From contig NZ_JAEUAN010000019.1 of assembly GCF_019511445.1 (NCBI RefSeq), positions 62,001 to 126,000 of the forward strand: a stretch of DNA of 64,000 nucleotides, in the 5' to 3' direction. The stretch's first letter is position 1, and each line of letters starts with the position of its first letter. Shown here one piece after another: positions 18,846-27,509 of this stretch. A model generated the notes under the pieces. That model saw only the letters and a list, made by a program, of their open reading frames with translations, was not told where the DNA came from and did not search any database. This DNA is from Aliirhizobium wenxiniae (lineage in GTDB: Bacteria; Pseudomonadota; Alphaproteobacteria; Rhizobiales; Rhizobiaceae). The position numbers were made by a program, and so were the translations under genes.

Positions 18846-19484
18846 CTACTTGCCTTTGTTACGGATGGCTGCGGGATCGAGATCAACCCGAACCTTGCCG
18901 GTGAAATTGAGAGTATGCCCCTTATCGATGATCTTCATCGAATCTGCAACAATGGAGCCTCCACTCATCGAGATATTCACCGCATCGGGCGTATTCATGG
19001 TCCCACCCGGTATATCGAGATTGGCGGATTTGAAGTGTGCGGTAATGCCGTTGCTCAGATTGACATCGAACGGCGCAGTCAGCTTGAGGATGTCGGCACC
19101 GCGATCGAGGTCCGCACTGGAAGCGGTCACACGCGCAATCAGTTCGTCGTTGATCGGTACGGCCGCCTTGACGTCCTTGAGCGTGATCAGGTTCGGGTTC
19201 TGGATATCCTGAAGCGCCTTGTTGGCTAGCATCGAATAGCTGATGCCATCGCTGTTTCGGCCGGAAACTGCGGGGCGCTCCATGACGATCTTGCCGTCTT
19301 CTATCTTGGCGCTCTCGATCGACAGGTTTTCCGGCAGGTAGGTGCGAATGATCGCCACGCCGACGAAAAGAAGCGAAATCACGCCGGCAGCGACCGGCAG
19401 GAGGATTTTCAGCCTGCTGACGCGCGAAGAATGGGAAAGCGCCGCATCGTAAGCGCTTGTCGGCGCCTGCATCGATGTCAACAT
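18846..19484 (-). CDS. lptC: LptC, inner-membrane anchored LPS transport protein
   Basis: 212 residues from ATG 19484, preceded by ACAGGAAAC. Starts at 19514 (GGAG upstream) and 19541 are possible and add 10-19 residues. One membrane span lies near the N-terminus (ILLPVAAGVISLLFVGVAII) and the rest is periplasmic, matching LptC/YrbK. It docks LptA to the LptBFG transporter. It is the first gene of the leftward lpt-rpoN block; the upstream 160 bases hold its promoter and that of divergent sppA. Confidence 0.87.
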   Translation of the reverse strand: MLTSMQAPTSAYDAALSHSSRVSRLKILLPVAAGVISLLFVGVAIIRTYLPENLSIESAKIEDGKIVMERPAVSGRNSDGISYSMLANKALQDIQNPNLITLKDVKAAVPINDELIARVTASSADLDRGADILKLTAPFDVNLSNGITAHFKSANLDIPGGTMNTPDAVNISMSGGSIVADSMKIIDKGHTLNFTGKVRVDLDPAAIRNKGK

Positions 19485-19703
19485 GTTTCCTGTCTTTCGG
19501 ATATGCTGCAGCATGAAACTCCGTTTCGCCCTTTCCGGCAATCTTGCGGGCCGCGCCTAGGGCATGGCACGCGATCGTCGACCGCCAATATGGTTTTTAT
19601 TCTTCAACAAACAATAATGGCGAACATAAAAACGTGATACGAAGCGCTGCAATCGGCCAAAAACAGGCCTATGTAAAGCGCTTTAGGCATTGAGGGAACG
19701 TTT

Positions 19704-20660
19704 ATGGACCAAATGGCAATCGCGGATCGGCGTCAATTGCGGCGCAAGCTCAGCTTCTGGCGTGTCGCGGCGCTGGTCTTTTTTGCTGCCATCGGTTTCG
19801 TATCTTACTGGGCGATTGCGGGCGAACAGTCCGGCTCCACCGCGCCACACATTGCCCGAGTGCGCATCACCGGCATGATCGTTGATAATCGCGAATTGCT
19901 GGAGCGCCTCGATCGGATAGCGGAAAATACGCAGGCCAAGGCGTTGATCGTGTCGATCTCCTCGCCCGGCGGCACCACCTATGGCGGCGAGCGTATTTAT
20001 CAGGCCATCCGTAAAGTGGCGGAAAAGAAGCCTGTCGTTTCCGACATTCGCACCTTGGCTGCCTCCGCCGGTTATATGATCGCCACGGCAGGCGACACGA
20101 TCGTTGCCGGAGAAAGCTCGATCACCGGCTCCATTGGCGTCATCTTCCAGTATCCGCAGGTCGATGAGGTGATGAAAAAGATCGGCATTTCGCTTGAGGA
20201 GATAAAGTCAGCACCGCTGAAGGCCGAGCCATCGCCTTTCCACCCGGCCAGCGAAGAAGCCAAGACCATGATCCGCAACATGATCATGGATAGCTATGGC
20301 TGGTTTGTGGATCTCGTTGCCGAGCGCAGAAATCTTCCGCGCGACGAGGTCTTGAAGCTTGCTGACGGTACGATTTTCACCGGCAGGCAGGCCCTGAATG
20401 TCAAGCTTGTCGACAAGCTCGGCGGTGACGATGATATTCTGGATTATCTCGATACCCGTGATGTTTCTCGCGACCTGCCGATCGTTGAATGGAAAAACCA
20501 GGAATCCTCTTCCTCGCTCTGGTTCGCCCAGGCGCTGACCGGACTTTTCCGTTTTGCCGGTATCAATTTGCCTCTGACGCCCGATGCGATTGATGGTTGG
20601 GGTCCCGGCAAGTTGTTCCTTGACGGTCTTGTCTCGGTTTGGCAGGTTGGCAAGGGTTGA
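19704..20660 (+). CDS. sppA: SppA, signal peptide peptidase (S49 serine protease)
   Basis: 318 residues, the short (single-domain) bacterial SppA. One N-terminal membrane anchor (about 20-42) is followed by the S49 domain. The catalytic serine is in AGESSITGSIGVIFQ, the basic residue in EEIKSAPLKAEPSPF, and the oxyanion region is SSPGGTTYGGERIY. It degrades cleaved signal peptides in the membrane. It begins a short rightward run with ihfB and a LapA-domain gene, and is divergent from lptC. Confidence 0.94.
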   Translation: MDQMAIADRRQLRRKLSFWRVAALVFFAAIGFVSYWAIAGEQSGSTAPHIARVRITGMIVDNRELLERLDRIAENTQAKALIVSISSPGGTTYGGERIYQAIRKVAEKKPVVSDIRTLAASAGYMIATAGDTIVAGESSITGSIGVIFQYPQVDEVMKKIGISLEEIKSAPLKAEPSPFHPASEEAKTMIRNMIMDSYGWFVDLVAERRNLPRDEVLKLADGTIFTGRQALNVKLVDKLGGDDDILDYLDTRDVSRDLPIVEWKNQESSSSLWFAQALTGLFRFAGINLPLTPDAIDGWGPGKLFLDGLVSVWQVGKG

Positions 20661-20686
20661 AAATCTAATTTTTTCAGGGGGCAACC

Positions 20687-20986
20687 GTGATTAAGTCTGA
20701 ATTGGTACAGATCGTTGCAGCACGCAATCCGCATCTCTACCATCGCGACGTCGAGAACATCGTCAATGCCGTGCTCGATGAAATCACGGATGCGCTTGCT
20801 GGTGGTAACCGGGTCGAGCTGCGTGGCTTCGGCGCGTTTTCGGTGAAGAACCGCCCATCCCGTTCCGGGCGCAACCCGCGCACGGGCGAAAGTGTCTTCG
20901 TTGAGGAGAAGTGGGTTCCCTTCTTCAAGACCGGAAAGGAACTGCGCGAGCGCCTCAACCCGGGCATGGCTGACGAGGACGATTGA
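20687..20986 (+). CDS. ihfB: Integration host factor beta subunit
   Basis: 99 residues from GTG 20687 (CAGGGGG upstream). DNA-bending HU/IHF fold with the beta-arm proline tip in RNPRTGES and the family core ELRGFGAFSVKNRPSR. IHF-beta pairs with IhfA to bend DNA sharply at promoters (including sigma-54 promoters) and in recombination. It lies 26 bases after sppA and 83 before the LapA-domain gene. The acidic tail MADEDD is typical of rhizobial IHF-beta. Confidence 0.95.
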   Translation: MIKSELVQIVAARNPHLYHRDVENIVNAVLDEITDALAGGNRVELRGFGAFSVKNRPSRSGRNPRTGESVFVEEKWVPFFKTGKELRERLNPGMADEDD

Positions 20987-21069
20987 GCGCGGATATTGCC
21001 GCAGGGGCTTGAAACTGCGGCGTCCGGACCAATCTGGTGCCGATGAACGAGAAATTGCCGGAGTGACCC

Positions 21070-21381
21070 ATGACGAAGCTTAAGCGCATTGTTTCGCTTG
21101 TCGTTTTCGTGCCCATTGGCATCGTCCTGATCGTACTGGCCGTTGCGAACAGGCAGGATGTTACCCTGGCGCTCAATCCGTTCCGCCCGCAGGATAGCGT
21201 CCTGTCCGTGTCCGCGCCCTTCTTCGTTTTTGTTTTTCTGGCTTTGCTGGTCGGCATGGCAATCGGCGCATCTGTGACCTGGTGGAAGCAGGGCCGGTAC
21301 CGCCGTCAGGCCCGTGTCGAAGCCAAGGAAGCGGTGAGGTGGCAGAAAGAGCATAAGGCGATCGTCGCACAGCGACGCTGA
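21070..21381 (+). CDS. LapA-domain (DUF1049) small membrane protein
   Basis: 103 residues with two membrane spans, about 7-27 (VVFVPIGIVLIVLAVAN) and 52-75 (FFVFVFLALLVGMAIGAS), and a basic cytoplasmic tail. The NRQDVTLALNPF segment between the spans is the LapA-domain signature. In enterobacteria LapA helps control LpxC turnover and LPS assembly together with LapB; the same role here is an inference. It is downstream of ihfB, the usual place in alphaproteobacteria. Confidence 0.82.
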   Translation: MTKLKRIVSLVVFVPIGIVLIVLAVANRQDVTLALNPFRPQDSVLSVSAPFFVFVFLALLVGMAIGASVTWWKQGRYRRQARVEAKEAVRWQKEHKAIVAQRR

Positions 21382-21523
21382 CATAGCCGTCTTTCAACGA
21401 CCTCCTGTCAGGTGCTTTTGCCTTCACGAGTTTCTGAGGCATTTCTGATCATGCCGCGATCTGGCTTCGTTACGATGCCGGATGGGCTTTGCCGACGGCG
21501 CATCAGATGCTATCTGCTCCCGC

Positions 21524-22693
21524 ATGAGAGCGAAGGATCAATCGTTGAAGAGTAGAGACAAGCGGACCGGCAACAAGGCGGCCTCCAGGAGTGCTGCCGC
21601 TGGGGATAAGCGTGGCGGGAGCAAGCCCAAGCCATCGGCCGCGCCGGATCGACAGAGAATGAGCGAGCCGCGTGCCAAGGAGATGAGGTCCAGGGACGTC
21701 ACTTCGGCCGATGCCAAGTCTGCCCCCCAGCCTGCTGCACAGACGCGACCGTTGCTCCTGCGCTCCGGTGATCTGCCCAATGAAAATGTTCCGATCATTC
21801 TCGAATCGAAAAATGCCGGCGATTTCCATCTGGTCGATAGCGGCAAGGGTCTGAAGCTCGAAAAATACGGTCCTTATTTTGTCGTCCGGCCCGAGGCGCA
21901 GGCGCTCTGGCAGCCGTCTCTTTCGGCTGATGTCTGGAACAGGGCAGATGCGGTCTTCACCGGCAATACCGATGAAGACGGCATGGGTCGCTGGAAATTT
22001 CCGCGAGAAGCGCTCGGTGAAACCTGGCCGCTGTCGCTATTGGACATCGATTTTCAGGGCCGTTTTACCGCATTCCGCCATATGGGTTTCTTCCCCGAGC
22101 AGATCGTCCACTGGACCTGGGTGAGGGATCAGGTCGAAGCGGCAAAAGCCAAGGGGCGCACACTCAAGGTTCTAAACCTCTTCGGCTACACCGGTGTTGC
22201 CTCGCTTGTGGCAGCAGCTGCCGGCGCAGAGGTAACCCATGTCGACGCCTCCAAGAAGGCAATCGGCTGGGCGCGGGAAAACCAGGCTCTTTCGCGCCTC
22301 GACAAGGCGCCGATCCGCTGGATTTGCGAAGACGCGATGAAATTCATCCTGCGTGAGGAGCGCCGCGGTAGCACCTACGACATCATCCTCACCGATCCGC
22401 CGAAATTCGGCCGTGGCCCGAATGGCGAGGTCTGGGAGCTTTTCGAGCATCTTCCCGTCATGCTCGACGTTTGCCGCGAGCTTCTGTCGAAGAATTCGGT
22501 CGGTCTGGTGCTCACGGCCTATTCCATCCGGGCAAGCTTCTATTCCATCCACGAACTGATGCGCGAGACCATGCGCGGCGCAGGCGGCACGGTGGAATCG
22601 GGCGAACTCGTCATCCGCGAAACGGGCATGGACGGCCAGAGCCGCGGCCGCGCCCTTTCCACATCCCTCTTCAGCCGCTGGGTTTCCCAATGA
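21524..22693 (+). CDS. Class I SAM-dependent rRNA methyltransferase (RlmI/K-like)
   Basis: 389 residues from ATG 21524; starts at 21482 and 21659 are alternatives and none has a clear ribosome site. The first 75 residues or so are a disordered, Lys/Arg/Ser/Ala-rich tail. Then a PUA-like strand region and the catalytic domain follow, with SAM motif LNLFGYTGVASLVAAAAGA, the acidic HVDASKKAIGWAREN, and ILTDPPKFGRGPNGE, the DPPxF motif of RlmI-type 23S rRNA cytosine-C5 methyltransferases. The stop overlaps the next start (ATGA at 22690), so translation is coupled to the TrmH-family gene. Confidence 0.82.
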   Translation: MRAKDQSLKSRDKRTGNKAASRSAAAGDKRGGSKPKPSAAPDRQRMSEPRAKEMRSRDVTSADAKSAPQPAAQTRPLLLRSGDLPNENVPIILESKNAGDFHLVDSGKGLKLEKYGPYFVVRPEAQALWQPSLSADVWNRADAVFTGNTDEDGMGRWKFPREALGETWPLSLLDIDFQGRFTAFRHMGFFPEQIVHWTWVRDQVEAAKAKGRTLKVLNLFGYTGVASLVAAAAGAEVTHVDASKKAIGWARENQALSRLDKAPIRWICEDAMKFILREERRGSTYDIILTDPPKFGRGPNGEVWELFEHLPVMLDVCRELLSKNSVGLVLTAYSIRASFYSIHELMRETMRGAGGTVESGELVIRETGMDGQSRGRALSTSLFSRWVSQ

Positions 22694-23550
22694 CAGACGA
22701 TTTCAGAAAGCAGGGTGCCCGCAAGGTCGGGCAGGTGAAGGAAGTCACCTCGCTCGCAAACCCGATCATCAAGGACATCAAGGCTCTTTCCAACAAGAAG
22801 GACCGGGAAGCTGCCGGCATCTTCATGGCCGAAGGCCTGAAACTGGTCATCGACGCGCTGGAACTCGGCTGGGAAATCCGCACCCTGATCTACGCCAAGG
22901 CCGCCAAGGGCAAGCCGCTGGTCGAGCAGGTGGCGACCCGCACCGTGGCCAATGGCGGCCTCGTTCTTGAGGTCTCTGAAAAAGTTCTCTCCTCGGTTAC
23001 CCGCCGCGACAACCCGCAAATGGTCGTCGGCATCTTCGAACAGCGCTGGAAGCGCCTTGAAGATCTGGCGCCTGAGAAGGATGAGACCGTGATGGCGCTC
23101 GATCGGGTCCGCGATCCCGGCAATCTAGGCACGATCATCCGCACGGCGGATGCCGCCGGTGCTTCCGCCGTCATCCTCGTCGGAGATTGCACCGACCCAT
23201 TCTCGCTGGAAACCGTCCGCGCCACGATGGGCTCGGTCTTCGCGCTACCCGTGGTCAAATGCTCGGCGGAAGAGTTTCTCGGCTGGCAGAAACGCTCCGG
23301 CGTCAATGTCGTGGCAACCCATCTCGCCGGTGCCGTCGATTACCGCACGGCTGATTACAAGTCGAAGCCGGTCGTTATCCTCATGGGTAATGAGCAATCG
23401 GGCCTGCCGGATAATCTCGCCAACGCTGCAAACCGCACTGTTCGCATCCCTCAGCAGGGCCTTGCCGACAGTCTCAATCTCGCCGTCGCAACCGCCGTCA
23501 TGCTGTTCGAAGCCCGCCGCCATCTCCTCGCCCTGGAAGACAGAACATGA
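22690..23550 (+). CDS. TrmH/SpoU-family RNA 2'-O-ribose methyltransferase
   Basis: 286 residues from the overlapping ATGA at 22690. The N-terminal substrate-binding domain has FMAEGLKLVIDALE. The SPOUT knot domain shows motif 1 RVRDPGNLGTIIRTADA, motif 2 VILMGNEQSGLP and motif 3 ADSLNLAVATAVMLFE. The family methylates ribose 2'-OH in 23S rRNA or tRNA; which target is not evident. It is translationally coupled to the upstream RlmI-like gene and, by another ATGA overlap, to lspA downstream. Confidence 0.88.
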   Translation: MTDDFRKQGARKVGQVKEVTSLANPIIKDIKALSNKKDREAAGIFMAEGLKLVIDALELGWEIRTLIYAKAAKGKPLVEQVATRTVANGGLVLEVSEKVLSSVTRRDNPQMVVGIFEQRWKRLEDLAPEKDETVMALDRVRDPGNLGTIIRTADAAGASAVILVGDCTDPFSLETVRATMGSVFALPVVKCSAEEFLGWQKRSGVNVVATHLAGAVDYRTADYKSKPVVILMGNEQSGLPDNLANAANRTVRIPQQGLADSLNLAVATAVMLFEARRHLLALEDRT

Positions 23551-24035
23551 CGCAAGCCGCATCAGCCCTGTCCCGCCCGCTGATTGCAGGGATCGTCATC
23601 GTTGTCGCGGTCATCCTCGATCAGGTGATCAAGATTGCGGTCGAAGCCTATTTGCCCATGCATGAGGCGGTGCCGGTCATCCCGTATCTGGCGCTTTTCC
23701 GCACCTATAATCTCGGCGTTGCCTTCTCGCTTCTCTCCGGCATGGAGCGCGAGTTCATCATCGGCATGCGCATCGTCATCGTCGGTATCGTTCTCTGGCT
23801 CTGGCGCAAGACACCGGCATCACGAACCTTCGCCAATGCCGGTTTCACCCTGATCATCGCCGGAGCCATCGGCAATCTCATCGATGGTTTGGTCTATGGT
23901 CACGTCATCGATTACATCCTGTTTCATACAGAGACGTGGTCATTTGCCGTCTTCAATCTGGCTGATAGCTTCATAACTATCGGAGCGGGCTTGGTTATTC
24001 TGGACGAGCTGGTCGGGTCGAAGTCGCGCGATTAA
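23547..24035 (+). CDS. lspA: Lipoprotein signal peptidase
   Basis: 162 residues from ATGA overlapping the upstream stop. Four membrane spans. The family motifs are LDQVIKI, NLGVAFSLLSG, GNLIDGLVYGHVIDY and FNLADSFI, with the two catalytic aspartates at 122 and 140. LspA cleaves diacylglyceryl-prolipoproteins; lnt, which acts after it, is also in the window (51 kb). Coupling to two RNA methyltransferases by 4-base overlaps is the notable context. Confidence 0.95.
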   Translation: MTQAASALSRPLIAGIVIVVAVILDQVIKIAVEAYLPMHEAVPVIPYLALFRTYNLGVAFSLLSGMEREFIIGMRIVIVGIVLWLWRKTPASRTFANAGFTLIIAGAIGNLIDGLVYGHVIDYILFHTETWSFAVFNLADSFITIGAGLVILDELVGSKSRD

Positions 24036-24094
24036 GGCCCTGTTAAGCCGTCCTTCTAAGGATTGCGAAGGAAAGCCCGTGTAGGCTTAAGCCC

Positions 24095-25891
24095 ATGCGC
24101 ACCCTCGCCGAGTTGCACGACCGACTAACCAAGGCTTTCTCCCAGCCCCCCGCTCCCGAGGGGCATGCGGAGCCGTTGTCGGAACTCGTCGTCGAGCCAC
24201 CCGCAGAGATCGACTTTTTGGCGGCCTCCACACCGCAGCATCTAAGTCCGCTCCAAAACCTGATCTTTCAGTTGAAGCGCTGGTCGCCGGGCCGCCACTC
24301 GCTGAAAAGCCGTCTGAAGGAATCCGAAGCCACAAGCGAAGCGAAATCTCGACGCCTTGCCACGGTCGTTCACGAGATCCGCACGCCGCTGAACGGCATT
24401 CTCGGCATGACGCATCTGCTCAGCCAGACGAAGCTCACAGCCGAACAGCAGAATTACCTGAGCGGCATCCGCCAATCCGGCCATCTGTTGGCGCAGCTGG
24501 TCGATGATATCCTCGATCTCTCCACCATGGAGGCCGGCCGTTTCCGGCTTAACACACGAGCCGAAAACCTTCGCCAACTACTGGAAAGCGTCGTCGAGAT
24601 GCTTTCACCGCGCGCTCACGAAAAACGCATCGAGATCGCCGCCACCTTTGCCGCGGATCTTCCCGAACTGCTGGATTTCGATCCCGCCCGCCTTCGCCAG
24701 GTTCTTTTCAACGTCATGGGCAATGCGGTGAAATTCACCTCCCATGGCGGTGTTCTGGTGCGCATCGGCCTTGCCGACAACAATGTGGAAATCGCAGTCA
24801 TCGATACCGGTCCCGGCATGACGCCTCAGGAGCAGGCGACGATCTTCGGCGAGTTCGAGCAGGTCGGATCGGTCGAAGCGCGTAGCGGCGGAACGGGCCT
24901 GGGTCTCGGCATCGCGTCCCGCATTCTCAATGAATTCGGCGGTTCTCTTTCCGTGAAGAGCCGAAAAGGGGAGGGGAGCACCTTTACCATCCGTTTCCCT
25001 GTCCGTCTTGCCGAAGATGTTGCTGCCGGCGAAACCGACCGGAGCGGCATGCTGGCGCGCTCCCGCGTCGTCCTCATCGCGCCACAGGGGCCAACGGCTC
25101 AGGCCACGGTCGCAACGATCGAAGCCCTGGGCGGCCGTTGCCGCCATCTATCGACCACGCAGGATGTATCGATGCTGATCGACCGGGCGGCCGAAGGAGC
25201 GATGCCGTTCACGGATCTCATCGTCGATCACCGACTGGCGTCGGATTATGCCTGCGAGCCGCTTCATAAACCATTGCACCGCATTCTCCTCGTCAATCCC
25301 GAGGAAAGGGCATCGCAGCCTCAGGATCTGTTCGATGCCTGGCTGATCCGCCCCTTGCGGGAGCGGTCACTCGTCGATGTCTTGAGTGGTCGCATGCGTG
25401 GGTTCGGCCGTGGTGCCAGCCCATCGCAAATCCTCTCCGCTCATCCCGCTGCGGACGACCAGCCGTTGGAGGGTGCAATCCATAGCGAACTTGACGTCGT
25501 TCTTGCCGAAGATGATCCGGTCAGTGCCATGCTGCTGCGCGCCATGCTTCAGAAGAACGGTCATAAGGTTCGCTGGGTCACCGATGTTCAAAGTTTCGAA
25601 GATCTTGTTCGCGCATCCGGCACCCGGCCAGACCTCATCATCACCGACCTGAACATGCCGGGCGGCGATCCGCTGGATGTCCTGGTCTCCCTCCGCGAAG
25701 CCGAAAGAGCGGCAAACAGTCTCACCGTTCCCGTCATCGTCTTGACTGGCGAAGACCGTGATGCAGCCTTGCAAAGTGCCTTGACGGCCGGCGCCCAGAA
25801 GGTGCTGCAAAAACCCGTGGAACCGGATCGGTTATTCGACGACATTCGCCACGTCGTTTCGGAGAATAGGGCACGCCTGCGTCTGCGTTGA
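24095..25891 (+). CDS. Cytoplasmic hybrid histidine kinase with C-terminal receiver
   Basis: 598 residues with no membrane span. HisKA domain with phospho-His93 in TVVHEIRTPLNGILGM; HATPase with N-box FNVMGNAVKFTSHGG, G1 IDTGPGMTP and G2 GGTGLGLGIASRILNEFGG. Residues of about 310-425 look like a degenerate receiver (it lacks the N-terminal acidic pair, and RP replaces KP). A complete receiver follows, with an acidic pocket in VVLAEDDPVSAMLL, phospho-acceptor Asp518 in IITDLNMPGGDP, and KP near 565. Phosphorelay partners and input are unknown. No response regulator gene adjoins it; olsB follows about 100 bases later. Confidence 0.9.
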   Translation: MRTLAELHDRLTKAFSQPPAPEGHAEPLSELVVEPPAEIDFLAASTPQHLSPLQNLIFQLKRWSPGRHSLKSRLKESEATSEAKSRRLATVVHEIRTPLNGILGMTHLLSQTKLTAEQQNYLSGIRQSGHLLAQLVDDILDLSTMEAGRFRLNTRAENLRQLLESVVEMLSPRAHEKRIEIAATFAADLPELLDFDPARLRQVLFNVMGNAVKFTSHGGVLVRIGLADNNVEIAVIDTGPGMTPQEQATIFGEFEQVGSVEARSGGTGLGLGIASRILNEFGGSLSVKSRKGEGSTFTIRFPVRLAEDVAAGETDRSGMLARSRVVLIAPQGPTAQATVATIEALGGRCRHLSTTQDVSMLIDRAAEGAMPFTDLIVDHRLASDYACEPLHKPLHRILLVNPEERASQPQDLFDAWLIRPLRERSLVDVLSGRMRGFGRGASPSQILSAHPAADDQPLEGAIHSELDVVLAEDDPVSAMLLRAMLQKNGHKVRWVTDVQSFEDLVRASGTRPDLIITDLNMPGGDPLDVLVSLREAERAANSLTVPVIVLTGEDRDAALQSALTAGAQKVLQKPVEPDRLFDDIRHVVSENRARLRLR

Positions 25892-25989
25892 CGGCTTCAT
25901 GGCAGAAGCCTATTGTGACAAAAGATGTCACGTTCTTGTTGCAGAGACGTGATTAATGGCGGTGATCCAACCGGGACGGGTGACTCACC

Positions 25990-26862
25990 ATGGCAATCGA
26001 ACTCCTGAACCGCGAATTGACCCTCGATCATCCCTCGAAACCGGCGCTTTCCAACGGGAATGCAGATGTGTTCGGCCGTATAGGCTCGCTGGAGACGCGG
26101 CTTGCGCGCAACAGCCGGGAGATTGATGCTGCTCAGTCCGTTCGTTATCGCGTTTTCGTCGAAGAGATGAACGCCATGCTTCCACCGGAAGCTATGGCCC
26201 GCAAGCGCGACTTCGACGGCTATGATGATATCTGCGACCATCTTCTGGTGGTCGATAACGCCATCGAAGGCGAGATCGAGGACCAGATCGTCGGCACCTA
26301 TCGCCTGCTGCGCCAGGAGGTCGCGATGGCGAATGGTGGTTTCTATTCGGCGTCAGAGTTCGATATCGAACCGCTCCTCAAGCGCCATCCCGACAAGCAG
26401 TTCATGGAACTCGGCCGCTCCTGCGTTCTGCCCGATTACCGTACGAAGCGGACAGTGGAGCTTCTCTGGCAGGGCAACTGGGCCTATGCGCTGCGGCATG
26501 GCATGGGTGCCATGTTCGGATGCGCCTCGTTCCCCGGTGTCGATCCGCAGGAACACGCGCTCGCCCTTTCCTTCCTCCACCAGAACTCGCTGGTGAAGGA
26601 CGAATGGATGGTGTCGGCCAAGCCGGATCTCTATTGCAAGATGGATATGATCCCGGCGGAAGACATCAATCCGCGTCAGGCCCTGTCCGCCATGCCGCCG
26701 CTGGTAAAAGGCTATCTGCGTCTCGGCGCGATGATCGGTGACGGTGCCGTAGTCGACCAGGCCTTCAACACGACAGACGTCCTGATCGTCCTGCCGATCG
26801 CCGTCATCTCCGGTCGATATATCAACCATTTCGGCGCAGATGCGGGCCGTTTCGCCAGCTGA
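25990..26862 (+). CDS. olsB: OlsB-type ornithine N-alpha-acyltransferase
   Basis: 290 residues, a GNAT-fold acyl-ACP-dependent acyltransferase. Motifs include RYRVFVEEMNA, the LLVVD strand, FMELGRSCVLPDYR and the strongly conserved MFGCASFPGVDP. OlsB makes lyso-ornithine lipid from ornithine and 3-hydroxyacyl-ACP, and OlsA then adds the second chain. In Sinorhizobium meliloti ornithine lipids are induced by phosphate limitation. The ATG at 25990 has no strong ribosome site (GGGACGGG lies about 10 bases upstream). A GTGAC-N7-GTCAC repeat lies about 60 bases before the start. Confidence 0.88.
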   Translation: MAIELLNRELTLDHPSKPALSNGNADVFGRIGSLETRLARNSREIDAAQSVRYRVFVEEMNAMLPPEAMARKRDFDGYDDICDHLLVVDNAIEGEIEDQIVGTYRLLRQEVAMANGGFYSASEFDIEPLLKRHPDKQFMELGRSCVLPDYRTKRTVELLWQGNWAYALRHGMGAMFGCASFPGVDPQEHALALSFLHQNSLVKDEWMVSAKPDLYCKMDMIPAEDINPRQALSAMPPLVKGYLRLGAMIGDGAVVDQAFNTTDVLIVLPIAVISGRYINHFGADAGRFAS

Positions 26863-26867
26863 CAAGG

Positions 26868-27257
26868 CTATCGGGCGAGCCTGATCGGGCCGTTATACCG
26901 TGCGATGGTCTCGTCCGAGGTGAGGAGAAGCATGCCTTCGGACGTAGCTTGCGCGATCAAAATTCGGTCGAACGGGTCCTTGTGGATGGGCGGCAGGGCT
27001 TCGAGCGCGAAGGCGTGACGGGAGTTTACCGCCAGTTCCTGAAAGCCATTATCCAGCAGTGCTCGGTGAAGCACGCGTGGCTCGATATTGAACCCGTCTC
27101 TGTTTAGCGCACGCTTGATCGTCAGTTCCCAAATGCTTGCGGAACTGAAAAACGGAGTGTTATCTTCATCCTCAAGGATGGAGCGCATCTCGCCGGTGAG
27201 CTTTCGGTCATCCTCCGCGAACCAGGCAAGGATGTGGGAGTCGGCAAGCACTCTCAT
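26868..27257 (-). CDS. PIN-domain toxin of a type II toxin-antitoxin module
   Basis: 129 residues from ATG 27257; the longer frame to 27314 lies within the antitoxin gene. PIN ribonuclease fold: MRVLADSHILAWF with Asp6, a conserved Glu in SASIWELTIKRAL, and LPPIHKDPFDRILIAQATSEG with the DPFDRLLIAQA signature of PhdYeFM-associated PIN proteins. The last acidic position is in LLTSDETIARY. Toxins of this class cleave RNA. It overlaps the 3' end of the antitoxin by 50 bases, which is longer than the usual few bases. Confidence 0.88.
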   Translation of the reverse strand: MRVLADSHILAWFAEDDRKLTGEMRSILEDEDNTPFFSSASIWELTIKRALNRDGFNIEPRVLHRALLDNGFQELAVNSRHAFALEALPPIHKDPFDRILIAQATSEGMLLLTSDETIARYNGPIRLAR

Positions 27258-27498
27258 TTTTTTCACCGTAGAACATCTCTTCGATTTCTTTGGCGAACAT
27301 CGTGTCGAAATCATCCGGGATTTGCGCGTATCCCTTTAGGAACCCGGCTTTGCGCTTCGTCTTGGGCTCTTCCTCCAGCGGAACCACCTTCACCATCGGC
27401 TTCCCGGCCTTGGCGATGACGAACCCCTCACCGTTCGCGGCCTCCTCGACGAGGCGCGAAAGATGTGTCTTTGCTTCGTGAATATTGACCGTCTTCAT
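27208..27498 (-). CDS. Phd/YefM-family antitoxin
   Basis: 96 residues. N-terminal Phd/YefM DNA-binding fold: MKTVNIHEAKTHLSRLVEEA and GFVIAKAGKPMVKVVPLE. The C-terminal half carries the toxin-neutralising tail. The frame continues 17 residues past FYGEK into the toxin gene. A run of seven A's (27257-27263 on the + strand as T's) sits at this point; with eight, the frame would stop at the TGA overlapping the toxin ATG, the usual arrangement. The long C-terminus may therefore be an indel product. A 35-bp palindrome upstream is the likely operator. Confidence 0.88.
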   Translation of the reverse strand: MKTVNIHEAKTHLSRLVEEAANGEGFVIAKAGKPMVKVVPLEEEPKTKRKAGFLKGYAQIPDDFDTMFAKEIEEMFYGEKNESACRLPHPCLVRGG

Positions 27499-27509
27499 GG
27501 CAGATGCCT

